A stretch of DNA of 64,000 nucleotides from Nesterenkonia alba DSM 19423 (GTDB lineage Bacteria; Actinomycetota; Actinomycetes; Actinomycetales; Micrococcaceae): positions 124,001 to 188,000 of the forward strand of contig NZ_ATXP01000004.1 in the NCBI RefSeq assembly GCF_000421745.1, written 5' to 3'. A model generated the notes under the pieces. The model saw only the letters and a program-made list of their open reading frames with translations, was not told where the DNA came from and searched no databases. A program made the position numbers and the translations under genes. Below are positions 43,820 to 53,046 of this stretch, in pieces. Numbering within the stretch: position 1 is the first letter of the stretch; every line of letters starts with the position of its first letter.

Positions 43820-45688
43820 TTACAGGCCGAGCTGGGCCTCGAAGTTACCTTCTTCGAGACGAGCCTTCAGCGTCTGGAGGAAGCGCCCGGCGTCGGCCCC
43901 ATCCACGATCCGGTGATCGTAGGTCAGCGACAGGTACATCAAGTGCCGGATACCGATGGTGTCATTGCCGTCAGCATCCATGACGACCTTCGGCCGTTTC
44001 TCGATGGTGCCAGTGCCGAGAATCGCTACCTGCGGCTGGTTGATGATCGGAGTATCGAACAGCGCCCCGACCGATCCGATGTTCGTGATGGTGAACGTAC
44101 CGCCGGAGAGCTCCTCCGGGCCGATCTTCCCCTCACGGGTTCGGGTGGCGACGTCGACGATCTTCTTGGCCAGACCCGGGATGGAGAGATCTCCGGCGTC
44201 ACTGATAACGGGTACGAGCAGACCCTTCTCCGTATCCACGGCGAAAGCCAGGTGCTCAGCATCGTGGTAGATGATCTGTTGGTCATCCTCGTGGTACTCG
44301 GCGTTGAGCTTGGGATGCTGCTTCAGCGCCTCGGTCACTGCCGTAGCGATGAATGGCAGGTAGGTGAGGTTCACGCCGTTCTGCTGCTTAAAGGACGCCT
44401 TGGCTTTGGCCCGGAGGTTGACAATCCGGGTCATGTCGACTTCCTGGACCTGGGTCAGCTGAGCTGAGACCTCCAGGGACTCCTTCATTCGGCGAGCAAT
44501 GACCTGACGGATGCGTGGTGCCTTCTCTGTGGTTCCGCGCTTGGTGGTGTCGACCTCCACCTCAGGGGCCGGCTTCGGTGCAGAGTCCGACGCCGGCTGC
44601 TGAGCGGGAGCCGAGGTCTTCTTCTGCGCCTCCGCGGCGTCGAGAACATCCTGCTTGCGGATGCGTCCACCCACACCAGTGCCCTTCACCTGGGAGAGAT
44701 CCACACCCTCCTTCTTCGCCAGCCGGCGCACCAGAGGCGTGACGTAGCCCTCCGCTGCGGAGTCATCACCGGAGGAGTCCTCAGCGGACTGAGTCTGCTG
44801 CGGCTCGTGCTGTGCCGGTGCTTCGTCCTGAGGAGTCGGTTCGCCAGCCGGCTCGGAGGAGGTCTCCTCGTCACCGCCCTGCGGTGCGGAGGACTCAGCG
44901 GGAGCCTCTTGGCGAGTCTCCTCCTCGGCTTGGTCAGCACCGGTGTCACCGGACTCGCCTTGGTCACCACCGCCGGAAGGTGCAGCCGAGGAACCAATCA
45001 GCGCCAGCACGGCACCGACCTCCACGGTCTCGTCCTCACTGACCTTCAGCTCTTGGACGGTACCGGCGACAGGGGAGGGAACTTCGGTATCAACCTTGTC
45101 CGTGGAGACCTCCAGCAGGGGTTGGTCAACCTCGACCTCCTCTCCGACTTCCACCAACCACCGGGTGACGGTGCCTTCGGTGACAGATTCACCGAGCGCG
45201 GGCAGGGTGACCTCCTCTGCATCCCCGGAGGGCTGCGGCGAGTCAGAGGATGTCTCCTCGGCAGGAGACTGCTCCTGCTCGGTGGACTCCGCCCCGCCGG
45301 CCTCACCGGCGGCAGGAGTCGGGGCCTCTTCCTCAGCGGCCTGTTCTGTGGCCTCGGGGGTCTCGGCGGCGGCAGCAGCGTCCTCAACGTCATCGGCCTC
45401 TTCGCCGGATGACTCACCGCCGGAGGATGAGTCATCTGAGCCGCCTCCGGACCTGTCTCCGATGCGGATCAGTGGGGCGCCGACCTCGACGGTCTCGTCC
45501 TCGTCGACGAGGAGCTCCTCGACGACGCCCGCAGCGGGGGAGGGGACTTCAGTGTCGACTTTATCCGTGGAGACCTCCACGATGGGCTGGTCGACCTCGA
45601 CCTCCTCTCCGACCTCGACGAGCCATCGGGTGACAGTGCCTTCGGTGACGGACTCACCGAGTGCGGGAAGGTTCACAGTCTCAGACAT
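43820..45688 (-). CDS. sucB: Dihydrolipoamide acyltransferase (E2) with two lipoyl domains
   Basis: A 622-residue E2 of a 2-oxoacid dehydrogenase. Two nearly identical lipoyl domains (about residues 2-78 and 155-231) carry the lipoyl-lysine in [12 protein letters not shown] (K43 in the first). Long Ala/Pro/Glu/Ser linkers follow each. The peripheral E3-binding domain is [20 protein letters not shown] (about 316-352) and the acyltransferase core has [16 protein letters not shown]. In actinobacteria such proteins, named SucB or DlaT, often serve pyruvate dehydrogenase and share subunits with the 2-oxoglutarate complex; which substrate applies is open. AGGAG precedes the ATG. It follows lpd in an operon. 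Confidence 0.93.
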   Translation of the reverse strand: MSETVNLPALGESVTEGTVTRWLVEVGEEVEVDQPIVEVSTDKVDTEVPSPAAGVVEELLVDEDETVEVGAPLIRIGDRSGGGSDDSSSGGESSGEEADDVEDAAAAAETPEATEQAAEEEAPTPAAGEAGGAESTEQEQSPAEETSSDSPQPSGDAEEVTLPALGESVTEGTVTRWLVEVGEEVEVDQPLLEVSTDKVDTEVPSPVAGTVQELKVSEDETVEVGAVLALIGSSAAPSGGGDQGESGDTGADQAEEETRQEAPAESSAPQGGDEETSSEPAGEPTPQDEAPAQHEPQQTQSAEDSSGDDSAAEGYVTPLVRRLAKKEGVDLSQVKGTGVGGRIRKQDVLDAAEAQKKTSAPAQQPASDSAPKPAPEVEVDTTKRGTTEKAPRIRQVIARRMKESLEVSAQLTQVQEVDMTRIVNLRAKAKASFKQQNGVNLTYLPFIATAVTEALKQHPKLNAEYHEDDQQIIYHDAEHLAFAVDTEKGLLVPVISDAGDLSIPGLAKKIVDVATRTREGKIGPEELSGGTFTITNIGSVGALFDTPIINQPQVAILGTGTIEKRPKVVMDADGNDTIGIRHLMYLSLTYDHRIVDGADAGRFLQTLKARLEEGNFEAQLGL

Positions 45689-45740
45689 CGTGTCCGGCTC
45701 CTACTCGTATTCTCTGGGCTTCGCTCAGCTCGCGGACGGA

Positions 45741-47105
45741 TCAGCCGTGCAGCGGGTGGCCGAAGAGAGCCATGGCGGCCTCTCCGAGGGCTTCGTTCTG
45801 GGTGGGGTGGGCATGGACCAGGGTGGCAACATCCTCCGGATAGGCCTCCCAGTTGACGATGAGTTGGGCCTCACCGATCTGCTCGCTGATCCGGCTGCCG
45901 ATGCCGTGGACGCCGACAATCGGACCGCCCTTGACCGCGACCATCTTGATGATGCCGCCGGTGCCCAGGATCGAGGACTTGCCGTTACCGGCGAGGTTGT
46001 ACTCGGTGACCTGGATGTTGTCCTTACCGAACTCGTCTTCGGCCTTGGGCTGGGTGTAGCCCACTGACATGATCTCCGGCTCACAGAAAGTGACCTTGGG
46101 GATATTGATGTCCTCGACGATCATCGGGTTGTTGCCGGCGATCTCCTCGGCGACGAAAATTCCCTGCTGGTAGCCACGGTGGGCCAACTGCAGTCCCGGG
46201 ACGATATCGCCAATGGCGTAGATATTGCCGACCCCGGTGTGCAGTCGCTCATTGGTGATGACAAAACCGCGGTCTAAGGTGATGCCGACATCCTCGAAAC
46301 CGAGCCCTTCGGTCACTGGGCCGCGGCCGACGGCGACCAGGCAGATCTCCGCCTCGAAGGTCTTGCCGTCCTCCAAGGTGACCTTCACGCCGTCGTCGGT
46401 CTCTTCGACGTCCTTGAAGAAGGTGCCGGTGTTGAAGGTGATGCCGCGTTTTTTGAAGCTGCGCTCAAGCTGCTTGATGATCGCCGGGTCTTCATTGGGC
46501 ACCAGGCTGGGCAGCCCCTCAATGATCGTGACATCGGTGCCGTAAGAGGTCCAGGCCGAGGCGAACTCGCAGCCGATGACACCACCACCGAGCACCAGGG
46601 CCGATTTCGGGGTGTAGTCCAGCTCAAGTGCCTCCGTGGAGGTGATAATCCGCTTCGACAGGGGTAGCCCCATGGTCTTGGACGTGGACCCGGTAGCGAG
46701 CACAATGTTCTTGGCCCGGTACCGAGTGCCAGCGACGTCGATTTCGGAGTCAGAGACGAGCTTGCCTTCGCCTTCGATGACCTGGATCTTGCGCATCTTC
46801 AGCAGCCCGGAGAGGCCCTTGTACTTGCCGGCGACGATGCCGTCCTTGTACTCCTTGACCTGAGCCATGTCCACCCCCTCAAAGGTGGTCTTCACGCCAT
46901 ATTTCTCACTGGACTTGGCCTCGTCGGCCAGTTCAGCGGCGTGCAAATAGGCCTTAGTGGGGATGCAGCCGGTGTGCAGGCAGGTGCCGCCGAGTTTGGA
47001 CTTCTCGATGAGTCCGACGGAGTAGCCGTGCTGGACTGAACGCAGCGCGGCCGCGTAGCCGGCGCTTCCTCCACCGAGGACCAGGACATCGAATTCTTCG
47101 GCCAC
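45741..47105 (-). CDS. lpdA: Dihydrolipoamide dehydrogenase (E3)
   Basis: A 454-residue flavoprotein that reoxidises the lipoyl groups of E2. The FAD motif is VLVLGGGSAGYAAALRS, the redox pair is GGTCLHTGCIP, the NAD motif is ALVLGGGVIGCEFAS, and the dimer-interface acid-base motif is VHAHPTQNEALGEA with its His-Glu pair. The GTG at 47105 has AGGAG about 10 bases upstream. TAGTCT near 47159 may be its own -10. It sits upstream of sucB with 52 bases between. Confidence 0.95.
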   Translation of the reverse strand: MAEEFDVLVLGGGSAGYAAALRSVQHGYSVGLIEKSKLGGTCLHTGCIPTKAYLHAAELADEAKSSEKYGVKTTFEGVDMAQVKEYKDGIVAGKYKGLSGLLKMRKIQVIEGEGKLVSDSEIDVAGTRYRAKNIVLATGSTSKTMGLPLSKRIITSTEALELDYTPKSALVLGGGVIGCEFASAWTSYGTDVTIIEGLPSLVPNEDPAIIKQLERSFKKRGITFNTGTFFKDVEETDDGVKVTLEDGKTFEAEICLVAVGRGPVTEGLGFEDVGITLDRGFVITNERLHTGVGNIYAIGDIVPGLQLAHRGYQQGIFVAEEIAGNNPMIVEDINIPKVTFCEPEIMSVGYTQPKAEDEFGKDNIQVTEYNLAGNGKSSILGTGGIIKMVAVKGGPIVGVHGIGSRISEQIGEAQLIVNWEAYPEDVATLVHAHPTQNEALGEAAMALFGHPLHG

Positions 47106-47179
47106 AGTGATTCGCTCCTAGGGGGTAGACCGGATAGTGGTTTTCCTGCTGGTCAGACTATCAGCGCAGGGTGAGAGGA

Positions 47180-48760
47180 TCAGGCCTTCGCCGCCGACTC
47201 CAGGTAGGTGATGAGAGTGCGTACCATCACCCCGGTGCCGCCCTTGGGGGTGTAACCCCAGGGACCTTTGCTGTTGAACGAAGGACCGGCAATATCCAAG
47301 TGGACCCACGGGATGCGCTGGGACTCTGGATCCAGGGCCTTCGGGTCAGCGCCGGGCTTCTGGCCGACGAACTCGCGCAAGAACGCGGCAGCGTTGAGCA
47401 TGCCGCCCTCGCGGGCCCCGGTGTTGGTCAGATCAGCGACATCGGAGTCAAAGGTGGAGATGGCCTCTTCAGGAATCGGCATGCCCCACAGCGACTCGCC
47501 AGCCTCTTGTGCGGCGTCGACGAGGTCCTCACGCAGATCCTCAGCTCCCATGGCACCGACGGTTCGGTTGCCGAGGGCGATCATCTGAGCACCGGTGAGC
47601 GTGGCGATGTCGATAATGGCATCGGGGTGCTCTTCGCTGGCGGCGACGATACCGTCGGCCAGAACCAGCCGACCCTCGGCGTCAGTGTTGAGGACCTCGA
47701 CCGTCTTACCGCCGTAGATGGTGATGACATCCTCCGGCCGCTGCGCGGTGGCCGAAGGCATGTTCTCCGCCAGGCACAGCCAACCGGTCACCTTCACCGG
47801 GAGGTTCAGCTCAGCAGCGGCGAGCACGACGGCGGCTACTGAAGCAGCCCCGGCCATGTCCAGTTTCATCGTGGTCATGGCGTTTGAGGGCTTCAGCGAC
47901 AGTCCACCAGAGTCGAAGGTGATTCCCTTCCCCACCAAGGCGATGTGTGCCACCGGCCGGGACGGGGAGTGTTCCATGCGTACCATCCGCGGGCCACGGG
48001 AAGATCCCCCGCCGACCCCCAGGAGGCCACCGAAGCCTTCTTTCTGCAGATCTTTGACGTCCCAGACCTTGGTCTTGACCTTCGTGGACTTCGCCGCCTG
48101 CAGGACTGTCTCGGCGAAGGACTCCGGGTAGAGGTGGCTGGGCGGAGTGTTGACCAGGTCACGGGTAGCCCGGACCGCGTCACCGACGACCGCCGCCCGG
48201 GAGACCGCCTGTTTAGTGTGCTTGTCTTTCAACTCGGTCAGAACCGCGATCTCAGCAACCGGAGTCTTACTGCGAGCCTCCTCGCTGCCGCGGAAGTGCG
48301 GGAAGTTGTAGGCGCCCAGCACTGCGCCCTCGGCCACAGCCGAGACCTGCTCGACAGTAGCTGCCGGCAAAGCCAGTGCGACGGCGTCGGCTCCGGAGAG
48401 CTGCCGAACAGCGGAGCCAGCGGCACGGCGTAGGGCTTCAGGTGACACGCCGCCGTCGGGTTCACCGGTCAGCGGGCCAACGCCGATCAAGACCAGGGTC
48501 TCGGACTTGAAGCCGTCCACCCCGGGCAGGCGCAACAGCTGATCGGCGGAACCGGAGGCACCGAGGGCTTTGAGCGAATCGGCCACTCCCTTCGCGGCTT
48601 TATCCGCCAAGGGGTTGGGCAGCAATACTGGACCTTCGGGGCTCTTTGCCACGCCGAGGACCAGCGCATCGGCGTCAACCTTCTCGACGGCGGAGGACAC
48701 TGCGGACACTGTGGGCTTGAAGTCGTTGATCACGTGACCGATCCTACTCACATTCACCAC
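47180..48760 (-). CDS. pepA: Leucyl aminopeptidase (M17 family)
   Basis: A 526-residue M17 aminopeptidase that removes N-terminal residues from peptides. The N-terminal domain (about 1-190) precedes the di-metal catalytic domain: ITFDSGGLSLKPSNAMTTMK, with its Lys and Asp, and the signature NTDAEGRLVLADG, followed by ATLTGAQMIALGNR. The start is a GTG at 48760 with GGGAG 7 bases upstream; a second in-frame GTG lies directly after it, so the start is uncertain by a codon or three. It diverges from the PAC2 gene. Confidence 0.94.
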   Translation of the reverse strand: MVNVSRIGHVINDFKPTVSAVSSAVEKVDADALVLGVAKSPEGPVLLPNPLADKAAKGVADSLKALGASGSADQLLRLPGVDGFKSETLVLIGVGPLTGEPDGGVSPEALRRAAGSAVRQLSGADAVALALPAATVEQVSAVAEGAVLGAYNFPHFRGSEEARSKTPVAEIAVLTELKDKHTKQAVSRAAVVGDAVRATRDLVNTPPSHLYPESFAETVLQAAKSTKVKTKVWDVKDLQKEGFGGLLGVGGGSSRGPRMVRMEHSPSRPVAHIALVGKGITFDSGGLSLKPSNAMTTMKLDMAGAASVAAVVLAAAELNLPVKVTGWLCLAENMPSATAQRPEDVITIYGGKTVEVLNTDAEGRLVLADGIVAASEEHPDAIIDIATLTGAQMIALGNRTVGAMGAEDLREDLVDAAQEAGESLWGMPIPEEAISTFDSDVADLTNTGAREGGMLNAAAFLREFVGQKPGADPKALDPESQRIPWVHLDIAGPSFNSKGPWGYTPKGGTGVMVRTLITYLESAAKA

Positions 48761-48776
48761 GATGTTCTCCCGGACG

Positions 48777-48803
48777 GGAATGAGACAGCCTCCACCGGGC
48801 GTT
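48777..48803 (+). promoter_or_regulatory. SigH/SigR-type promoter of the PAC2 gene
   Basis: GGAAT (48777-48781), 19 bases, GTT (48801-48803). A start near 48810 would give a leader of about 34 bases with AGGAG 4 bases before the ATG at 48844. Confidence 0.5.
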
Positions 48804-48843
48804 CTGTCTGCACAGCGAGCGGTCTTCAGTGAACAGGAGCCAG

Positions 48844-49908
48844 ATGCACAACCACGACTTCGACTTGTTGCACCTCAACGCCGTCGAGGCCGAAGAGGGG
48901 CAAGACGCCTCCTCCGAGGTAGTGCTGCACGAGGTGGCGCAGCAACGTAGTGCCCGGGGTCCGGCGATGTTGGTGTCTATTGCCGGACATACCGATGCCG
49001 GCCGACTCTCCGAGCAGCTTTCTGAGTACCTGCTGGCCACCCTGCCGAACCGTCAAGTGGCTAGCTTCGATGTCGATGCGATTTTCGATTACCGCTCGCG
49101 TCGGCCGCAGCTGACGTTTACCGAGAGCCGGTTTTCTGATTACCGGGGCCCCGCCCTGGAGCTCTACGAAGTGGAGGACTCGCTGGGGCGGAAGTTCCTG
49201 CTACTGACTGGAGACGAACCGGACTTCCAATGGGAACGGATCACCGAGACCCTCATCGAGCTGGTCAAGCAACTCGGCGTGCGGTTGACCGTGTTCACCG
49301 ATGCTCTGGGATTGCCGGCTCCGCACACTCGCCCCTTGGGGGTGACCGCGCACGGTAATCGGCCTGATCTCATCGAGGGGATCTCTACCTGGCAGCCGAA
49401 TGCACATGTCGAAGCCGGCCTGGTCCAGGTTCTCGAAGCCCGGCTGGATGAGAGTGGACATGACGTCGTCGGCTACACCGTTCACGTTCCCCACTACCTG
49501 GCTGCGGGGAAGTATCCACCGGTGGCTGTTGCTGCCCTGGAGTATGCCGGGGCCGCCGGTGAGCTCATGCTGCCCACTGACGAACTGCGCGAAGCCGCCC
49601 GGATGGTGGACTCGGATATCTCTGAGCAGGTGTCGCAGAACCCGCAGATTGCCGCAGTGGTTGAACAGCTCGAGCGTAACTTCGACCAGTACGCCACGCC
49701 GCAGCAACGGTCTCTGCTGGTGAAGGACAATGAGGCCGTCCCCGACGCCGAGGAACTCGGCGCAGCGGTGGAGGAGTACCTGCGGACTCAGCCTGGCGAC
49801 GTGATTTTCGGACAGGCAGCGCACGACGACGCCGAAGCCCCCAGTTCTGAGACTGATACCTCAGAGGACACCCCACCTGAGGATGACTCCGGGGACACCA
49901 AACGCTGA
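48844..49908 (+). CDS. PAC2 family protein
   Basis: A 354-residue protein of the PAC2 family, named after a eukaryotic 20S proteasome assembly chaperone. Visible blocks are GPAMLVSIAGHTDAGRLSEQ, SFDVDAIFDYRSRRP, LLTGDEPDFQWERI, PLGVTAHGN and VPHYLAAGKYPPVAVAAL. The C-terminal 40 residues are acidic and disordered. The actinobacterial members lack a settled function. The ATG at 48844 (AGGAG upstream) is preferred to a GTG at 48829. It may be under SigH/SigR-type control. The DUF4192 gene follows. Confidence 0.88.
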   Translation: MHNHDFDLLHLNAVEAEEGQDASSEVVLHEVAQQRSARGPAMLVSIAGHTDAGRLSEQLSEYLLATLPNRQVASFDVDAIFDYRSRRPQLTFTESRFSDYRGPALELYEVEDSLGRKFLLLTGDEPDFQWERITETLIELVKQLGVRLTVFTDALGLPAPHTRPLGVTAHGNRPDLIEGISTWQPNAHVEAGLVQVLEARLDESGHDVVGYTVHVPHYLAAGKYPPVAVAALEYAGAAGELMLPTDELREAARMVDSDISEQVSQNPQIAAVVEQLERNFDQYATPQQRSLLVKDNEAVPDAEELGAAVEEYLRTQPGDVIFGQAAHDDAEAPSSETDTSEDTPPEDDSGDTKR

Positions 49909-49913
49909 GTCCT

Positions 49914-49925
49914 GCGTTTTCCACA
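49914..49925. promoter_or_regulatory. GCGTTTTCCACA motif, copy 3
   Basis: GCGTTTTCCACA in the PAC2-DUF4192 gap, followed by CCCGACCCGG, which resembles the ACCGGTCCGG that follows copy 1 in the same orientation. Confidence 0.5.
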
Positions 49926-50017
49926 CCCGACCCGGTGCAGTGGGCGCCACGCCGAGGCCTCCACAGCAACGCCTCACTGACCAGCGAGGGGGAACGTGGG
50001 CGCCGCAGCCTGGGGGC

Positions 50018-51289
50018 ATGGATCACACCACAGAACCCCACATGTGGGATACACAGACATCCCCCGCTGTCCGGCTTCACCACCCCGGTGACGCCCTAGC
50101 CCTGGTGCAGCATGTCTTCGGGCACATCCCGCGCCAGTCACTGGTCCTCATCGGTGTTACCGGTGGCACCAGCGGTGGACATTTACGCATCGACCTGCCA
50201 CCGGCCCTCGACCACCCCCAGATGATGGCTCAGCGTTGCGCGCAGTGGCTTGCCGGAGCGGATGCCTCACCGGTGCCCCAGGCCTGTCTTGCCATGGTCT
50301 TCGACGAGGATCCGCCCCGTTGCGGCGGTTGTACCCTCGATGAACTCCTCGCGGCACTGCGCGAGGCTCTTGAGCATCTCGGCGGCATCCGTCTGCTTCA
50401 CATTTGGCACGTCACCGGGGGTCGTATCCGCGACTACGCCTGCCAGGATCCGCAGTGCTGCCCGCCCGAGGGTCATGCCATCAGCACGGTGCTGGAACAG
50501 ACCTATACGCGATTGCCCCATCTGGCTCCGGTGGGGGAGACCCATACACCGGAGGAAATGCTTGCTGAGTACCTGGCCCCCAGCACTGCGCTGTCCTCGG
50601 ATCAAGTGGAGGGTGTGGTGCAAGCGGCCCAGGCGGCTGAGGTTCAGCACTGTGAGGCGGTGCTCACGCTCTGGGACGCGGCCCTGCGCCGCAGTTGCCG
50701 TGAACAGCACGCCGGTTGGATTCATACCCAGCCGCAGCGGACCGCTCCACTATTGGCTACGCTCCGTCGTTCCGTGGTGGCTGACTGGCTCAAACCGCTC
50801 GCCACGATGGGTTATCTCACCGCACTTGCTGGCGCGTACCTGGATCAGGTCACTGGCGAAGGCGTCTGCGTGAGGCAGGACTACCTCCCTGCGGTGATGG
50901 AACACCTGCCCGATCGGATCACCGAGGAGCAGGCAGCCCAACTACTGGTCGATTGCGCGGCTGCAGCCGAAGGAGCAACTCCGCATCCACCCGATTGGCT
51001 CCGCGTGGAAGCTCTTGACCTCACCCTGCGGGAACTGTTGCCCTATGCCCAGGGTTATCAGCGCCAAACCATCCTCTGCTTGAAGGGGTGGATCGAATGG
51101 ATTCGCGGTCGGGGCTCAGTGGCCTCTGTTGCGGTCGAAACGGTACTGACAGAAGCACCGGATAGTACACCGGCGACGGCGTTGCGTCGCCTCATCGCTC
51201 GGTACCCGGTCTGCGACTGGGCCCGGGTGAAACGGCACAGCTACAGCTGGTGGGCGGCCAACGGTAGGGTCCCGGGACAACAGCGCTGA
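50018..51289 (+). CDS. DUF4192 domain protein
   Basis: A 423-residue protein of an actinobacterial family of unknown function, usually found near sigA as here. The N-terminal part has VRLHHPGDALALVQHVFGHIPRQSLVLIGVTG, typical of the family, then CLAMVFDEDPPRCGGCTLDE and RIRDYACQDPQCCPPEG with several Cys that might bind metal. The C-terminal half is helical and rich in Ala, Leu and Trp. No membrane segment is seen. The ATG at 50018 is chosen; a CAGCCT -10-like hexamer ends 6 bases before it. An ATG at 50042 is an alternative. Confidence 0.8.
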   Translation: MDHTTEPHMWDTQTSPAVRLHHPGDALALVQHVFGHIPRQSLVLIGVTGGTSGGHLRIDLPPALDHPQMMAQRCAQWLAGADASPVPQACLAMVFDEDPPRCGGCTLDELLAALREALEHLGGIRLLHIWHVTGGRIRDYACQDPQCCPPEGHAISTVLEQTYTRLPHLAPVGETHTPEEMLAEYLAPSTALSSDQVEGVVQAAQAAEVQHCEAVLTLWDAALRRSCREQHAGWIHTQPQRTAPLLATLRRSVVADWLKPLATMGYLTALAGAYLDQVTGEGVCVRQDYLPAVMEHLPDRITEEQAAQLLVDCAAAAEGATPHPPDWLRVEALDLTLRELLPYAQGYQRQTILCLKGWIEWIRGRGSVASVAVETVLTEAPDSTPATALRRLIARYPVCDWARVKRHSYSWWAANGRVPGQQR

Positions 51290-51330
51290 GCAGAGATGAT
51301 CCGGCGCGCGGAAGAAAAGTTCGCGTTTCG

Positions 51331-51356
51331 GGAATGCCCGGGGGCGCAGTATCGTT
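51331..51356 (+). promoter_or_regulatory. SigH/SigR-type promoter upstream of sigA
   Basis: GGAAT (51331-51335), 18 bases, GTT (51354-51356). A SigA-like -10, TATCGT (51350-51355), overlaps the GTT, so either sigma factor might start near 51362. Confidence 0.55.
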
Positions 51357-51467
51357 GGCACTCGCACAGAAGACCCTGCAGACCCGGCGAGGAGTGCATC
51401 CTCCACACGGGACTTGACAGGGTCATAGGCGTGTTGGGCATGTCTTCATAGATACCCGGTGCGCCGA

Positions 51468-51485
51468 CCCCGTCTACGGACGGGG
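51468..51485 (+). promoter_or_regulatory. UNCG-loop hairpin in the sigA leader
   Basis: CCCCGTC-TACG-GACGGGG is a 7-bp stem with a cUACGg tetraloop, an unusually stable RNA hairpin, 28 bases before the sigA GTG. Confidence 0.5.
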
Positions 51486-51513
51486 CACCCAAGTGTCGAG
51501 TCGGAAGGTCATC

Positions 51514-52932
51514 GTGCCCACTACTGCGTCAAAGACTGAGGAAGAGACTCAGGTCCCCGAGGCTGAGAAGAAGAGTGCCTCCGCCAAGGGGAGCACGCGC
51601 TCGTCCGGGGGGTCGGCGAAGAAATCATCGACGACCAGCTCCCGGAAGAAGGCCAGTTCCACCTCAGCTGGCTCGAAGGCGTCCCGGTCGAAGGCCGCCT
51701 CAGCGAAGAAGACCTCCACGAAGAAAACCGCAGCCGGGACATCTTCTGCCGGTGCCAAGAAGACCGGCGGACGGAAAAAGACCGACGCGGTGGACGAGAT
51801 CCTCGCTGAAGTCGAGCAGGAGGAACAGCAGGAAGAGGCCCAGTCACCCACTGAGGCGCTGGAGTCGGCTGTGGCCAAGGCAGAGGATGCCGGTGAGGAC
51901 GCTTCCAGCCTGGTCGATACAGACACTGGGGAAGCTGAGGAGGAGTCGACCTCCGGGCGGGGCTTCGTCATCTCCAACGCTGATGACGACGACGCCCCTG
52001 CTGTCCAGGTCGTTTCTGCAGGGGCAACAGCCGACCCGGTCAAGGACTACCTGAAGCAGATCGGGAAAGTCGCGCTGCTGAACGCCGAACAAGAAGTTGA
52101 CCTCGCGCTGCGGATCGAGGCCGGCCTCTACGCAGAGCACAAGCTGAAGACTGAGACCATCAAGGACAAGCGTCTCAAGCGCGATTTGGAACTCATCGTC
52201 GCTGACGGCAAGAAGGCGAAGAACCACCTGCTGGAGGCGAACCTCCGCCTGGTGGTCTCCCTGGCCAAGCGCTACACCGGCCGCGGCATGCTCTTCCTGG
52301 ACCTCATCCAGGAAGGAAACCTCGGTCTGATTCGTGCGGTGGAGAAGTTCGACTACACCAAGGGCTTTAAGTTCTCCACCTACGCCACCTGGTGGATTCG
52401 TCAGGCCATCACCCGGGCCATGGCAGACCAGGCTCGCACTATCCGCATCCCGGTGCACATGGTCGAGGTCATCAACAAGCTGGCCCGCGTCCAGCGTCAG
52501 ATGCTGCAGGACCTCGGGCGTGAACCGACGCCGGAGGAACTGGCTGCCGAGCTGGATATGACCCCGGAGAAAGTCGTCGAAGTGCAGAAGTACGGCCGCG
52601 AGCCGATCTCCCTGCACACCCCTCTGGGTGAAGACGGTGACTCGGAGTTCGGTGACCTCATCGAAGATTCTGAGGCCGTTGTTCCCTCAGATGCGGTGAG
52701 CTTCACCCTGCTGCAGGAACAGTTGCACTCCGTGCTGGACACCCTTGCCGAGCGGGAGGCAGGTGTGGTCGCCATGCGCTTCGGTCTGACTGATGGCCAG
52801 CCCAAGACTCTCGATGAGATCGGGAAGGTCTATGGCGTGACCCGCGAGCGTATAAGGCAGATAGAGTCCAAGACGATGTCCAAGCTGCGTCACCCCAGCC
52901 GTAGCCAGGTTCTCCGCGACTACCTGGACTGA
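51514..52932 (+). CDS. sigA: Primary RNA polymerase sigma factor
   Basis: A 472-residue housekeeping sigma-70. The first 160 residues are a disordered arm, Lys/Ser/Ala/Thr-rich ([19 protein letters not shown]) then acidic. Region 1.2 is [20 protein letters not shown], region 2 is [40 protein letters not shown], region 3 follows, and region 4 is [33 protein letters not shown] choose the GTG at 51514 because GGAAGG lies 5 bases upstream; a GTG at 51493 has none. Two promoter types may feed it. A bidirectional terminator follows 114 bases later. Confidence 0.95.
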   Translation: MPTTASKTEEETQVPEAEKKSASAKGSTRSSGGSAKKSSTTSSRKKASSTSAGSKASRSKAASAKKTSTKKTAAGTSSAGAKKTGGRKKTDAVDEILAEVEQEEQQEEAQSPTEALESAVAKAEDAGEDASSLVDTDTGEAEEESTSGRGFVISNADDDDAPAVQVVSAGATADPVKDYLKQIGKVALLNAEQEVDLALRIEAGLYAEHKLKTETIKDKRLKRDLELIVADGKKAKNHLLEANLRLVVSLAKRYTGRGMLFLDLIQEGNLGLIRAVEKFDYTKGFKFSTYATWWIRQAITRAMADQARTIRIPVHMVEVINKLARVQRQMLQDLGREPTPEELAAELDMTPEKVVEVQKYGREPISLHTPLGEDGDSEFGDLIEDSEAVVPSDAVSFTLLQEQLHSVLDTLAEREAGVVAMRFGLTDGQPKTLDEIGKVYGVTRERIRQIESKTMSKLRHPSRSQVLRDYLD

Positions 52933-52955
52933 GTTGGTGCTTCAAGCGCGTACGT

Positions 52956-53002
52956 GGCGTGCACGCTTCGTGGCAGGCAAAGCTTTGCCCGCCTTCACGC
53001 CT
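52956..53002. repeat. Nested palindrome downstream of sigA
   Basis: GGCAAAGCTTTGCC (52976-52989) is a perfect 14-bp palindrome, extended by GGC/GCC and flanked by GGCGTG and CACGCC arms. The AGGCGTGAAGGC on its right (reverse strand) also occurs after gnd at about 3986-3997, beside another GC-TTT-GC hairpin. Confidence 0.5.
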
Positions 53003-53046
53003 GAAGACATGGTCACCCAAGGACTAGCGGGATACGGTTCCCGAGT

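Noticed and set aside
43820-45688. Internal repeat of sucB as a recent duplication or assembly artefact
   Set aside because: Two lipoyl domains are normal for this E2 family and the copies differ at synonymous positions.
51414-51419. TTGACA as a -35 for sigA
   Set aside because: No acceptable -10 lies 16-19 bases downstream; the nearest TAGATA-like sequence is far off spacing and lacks the final T.
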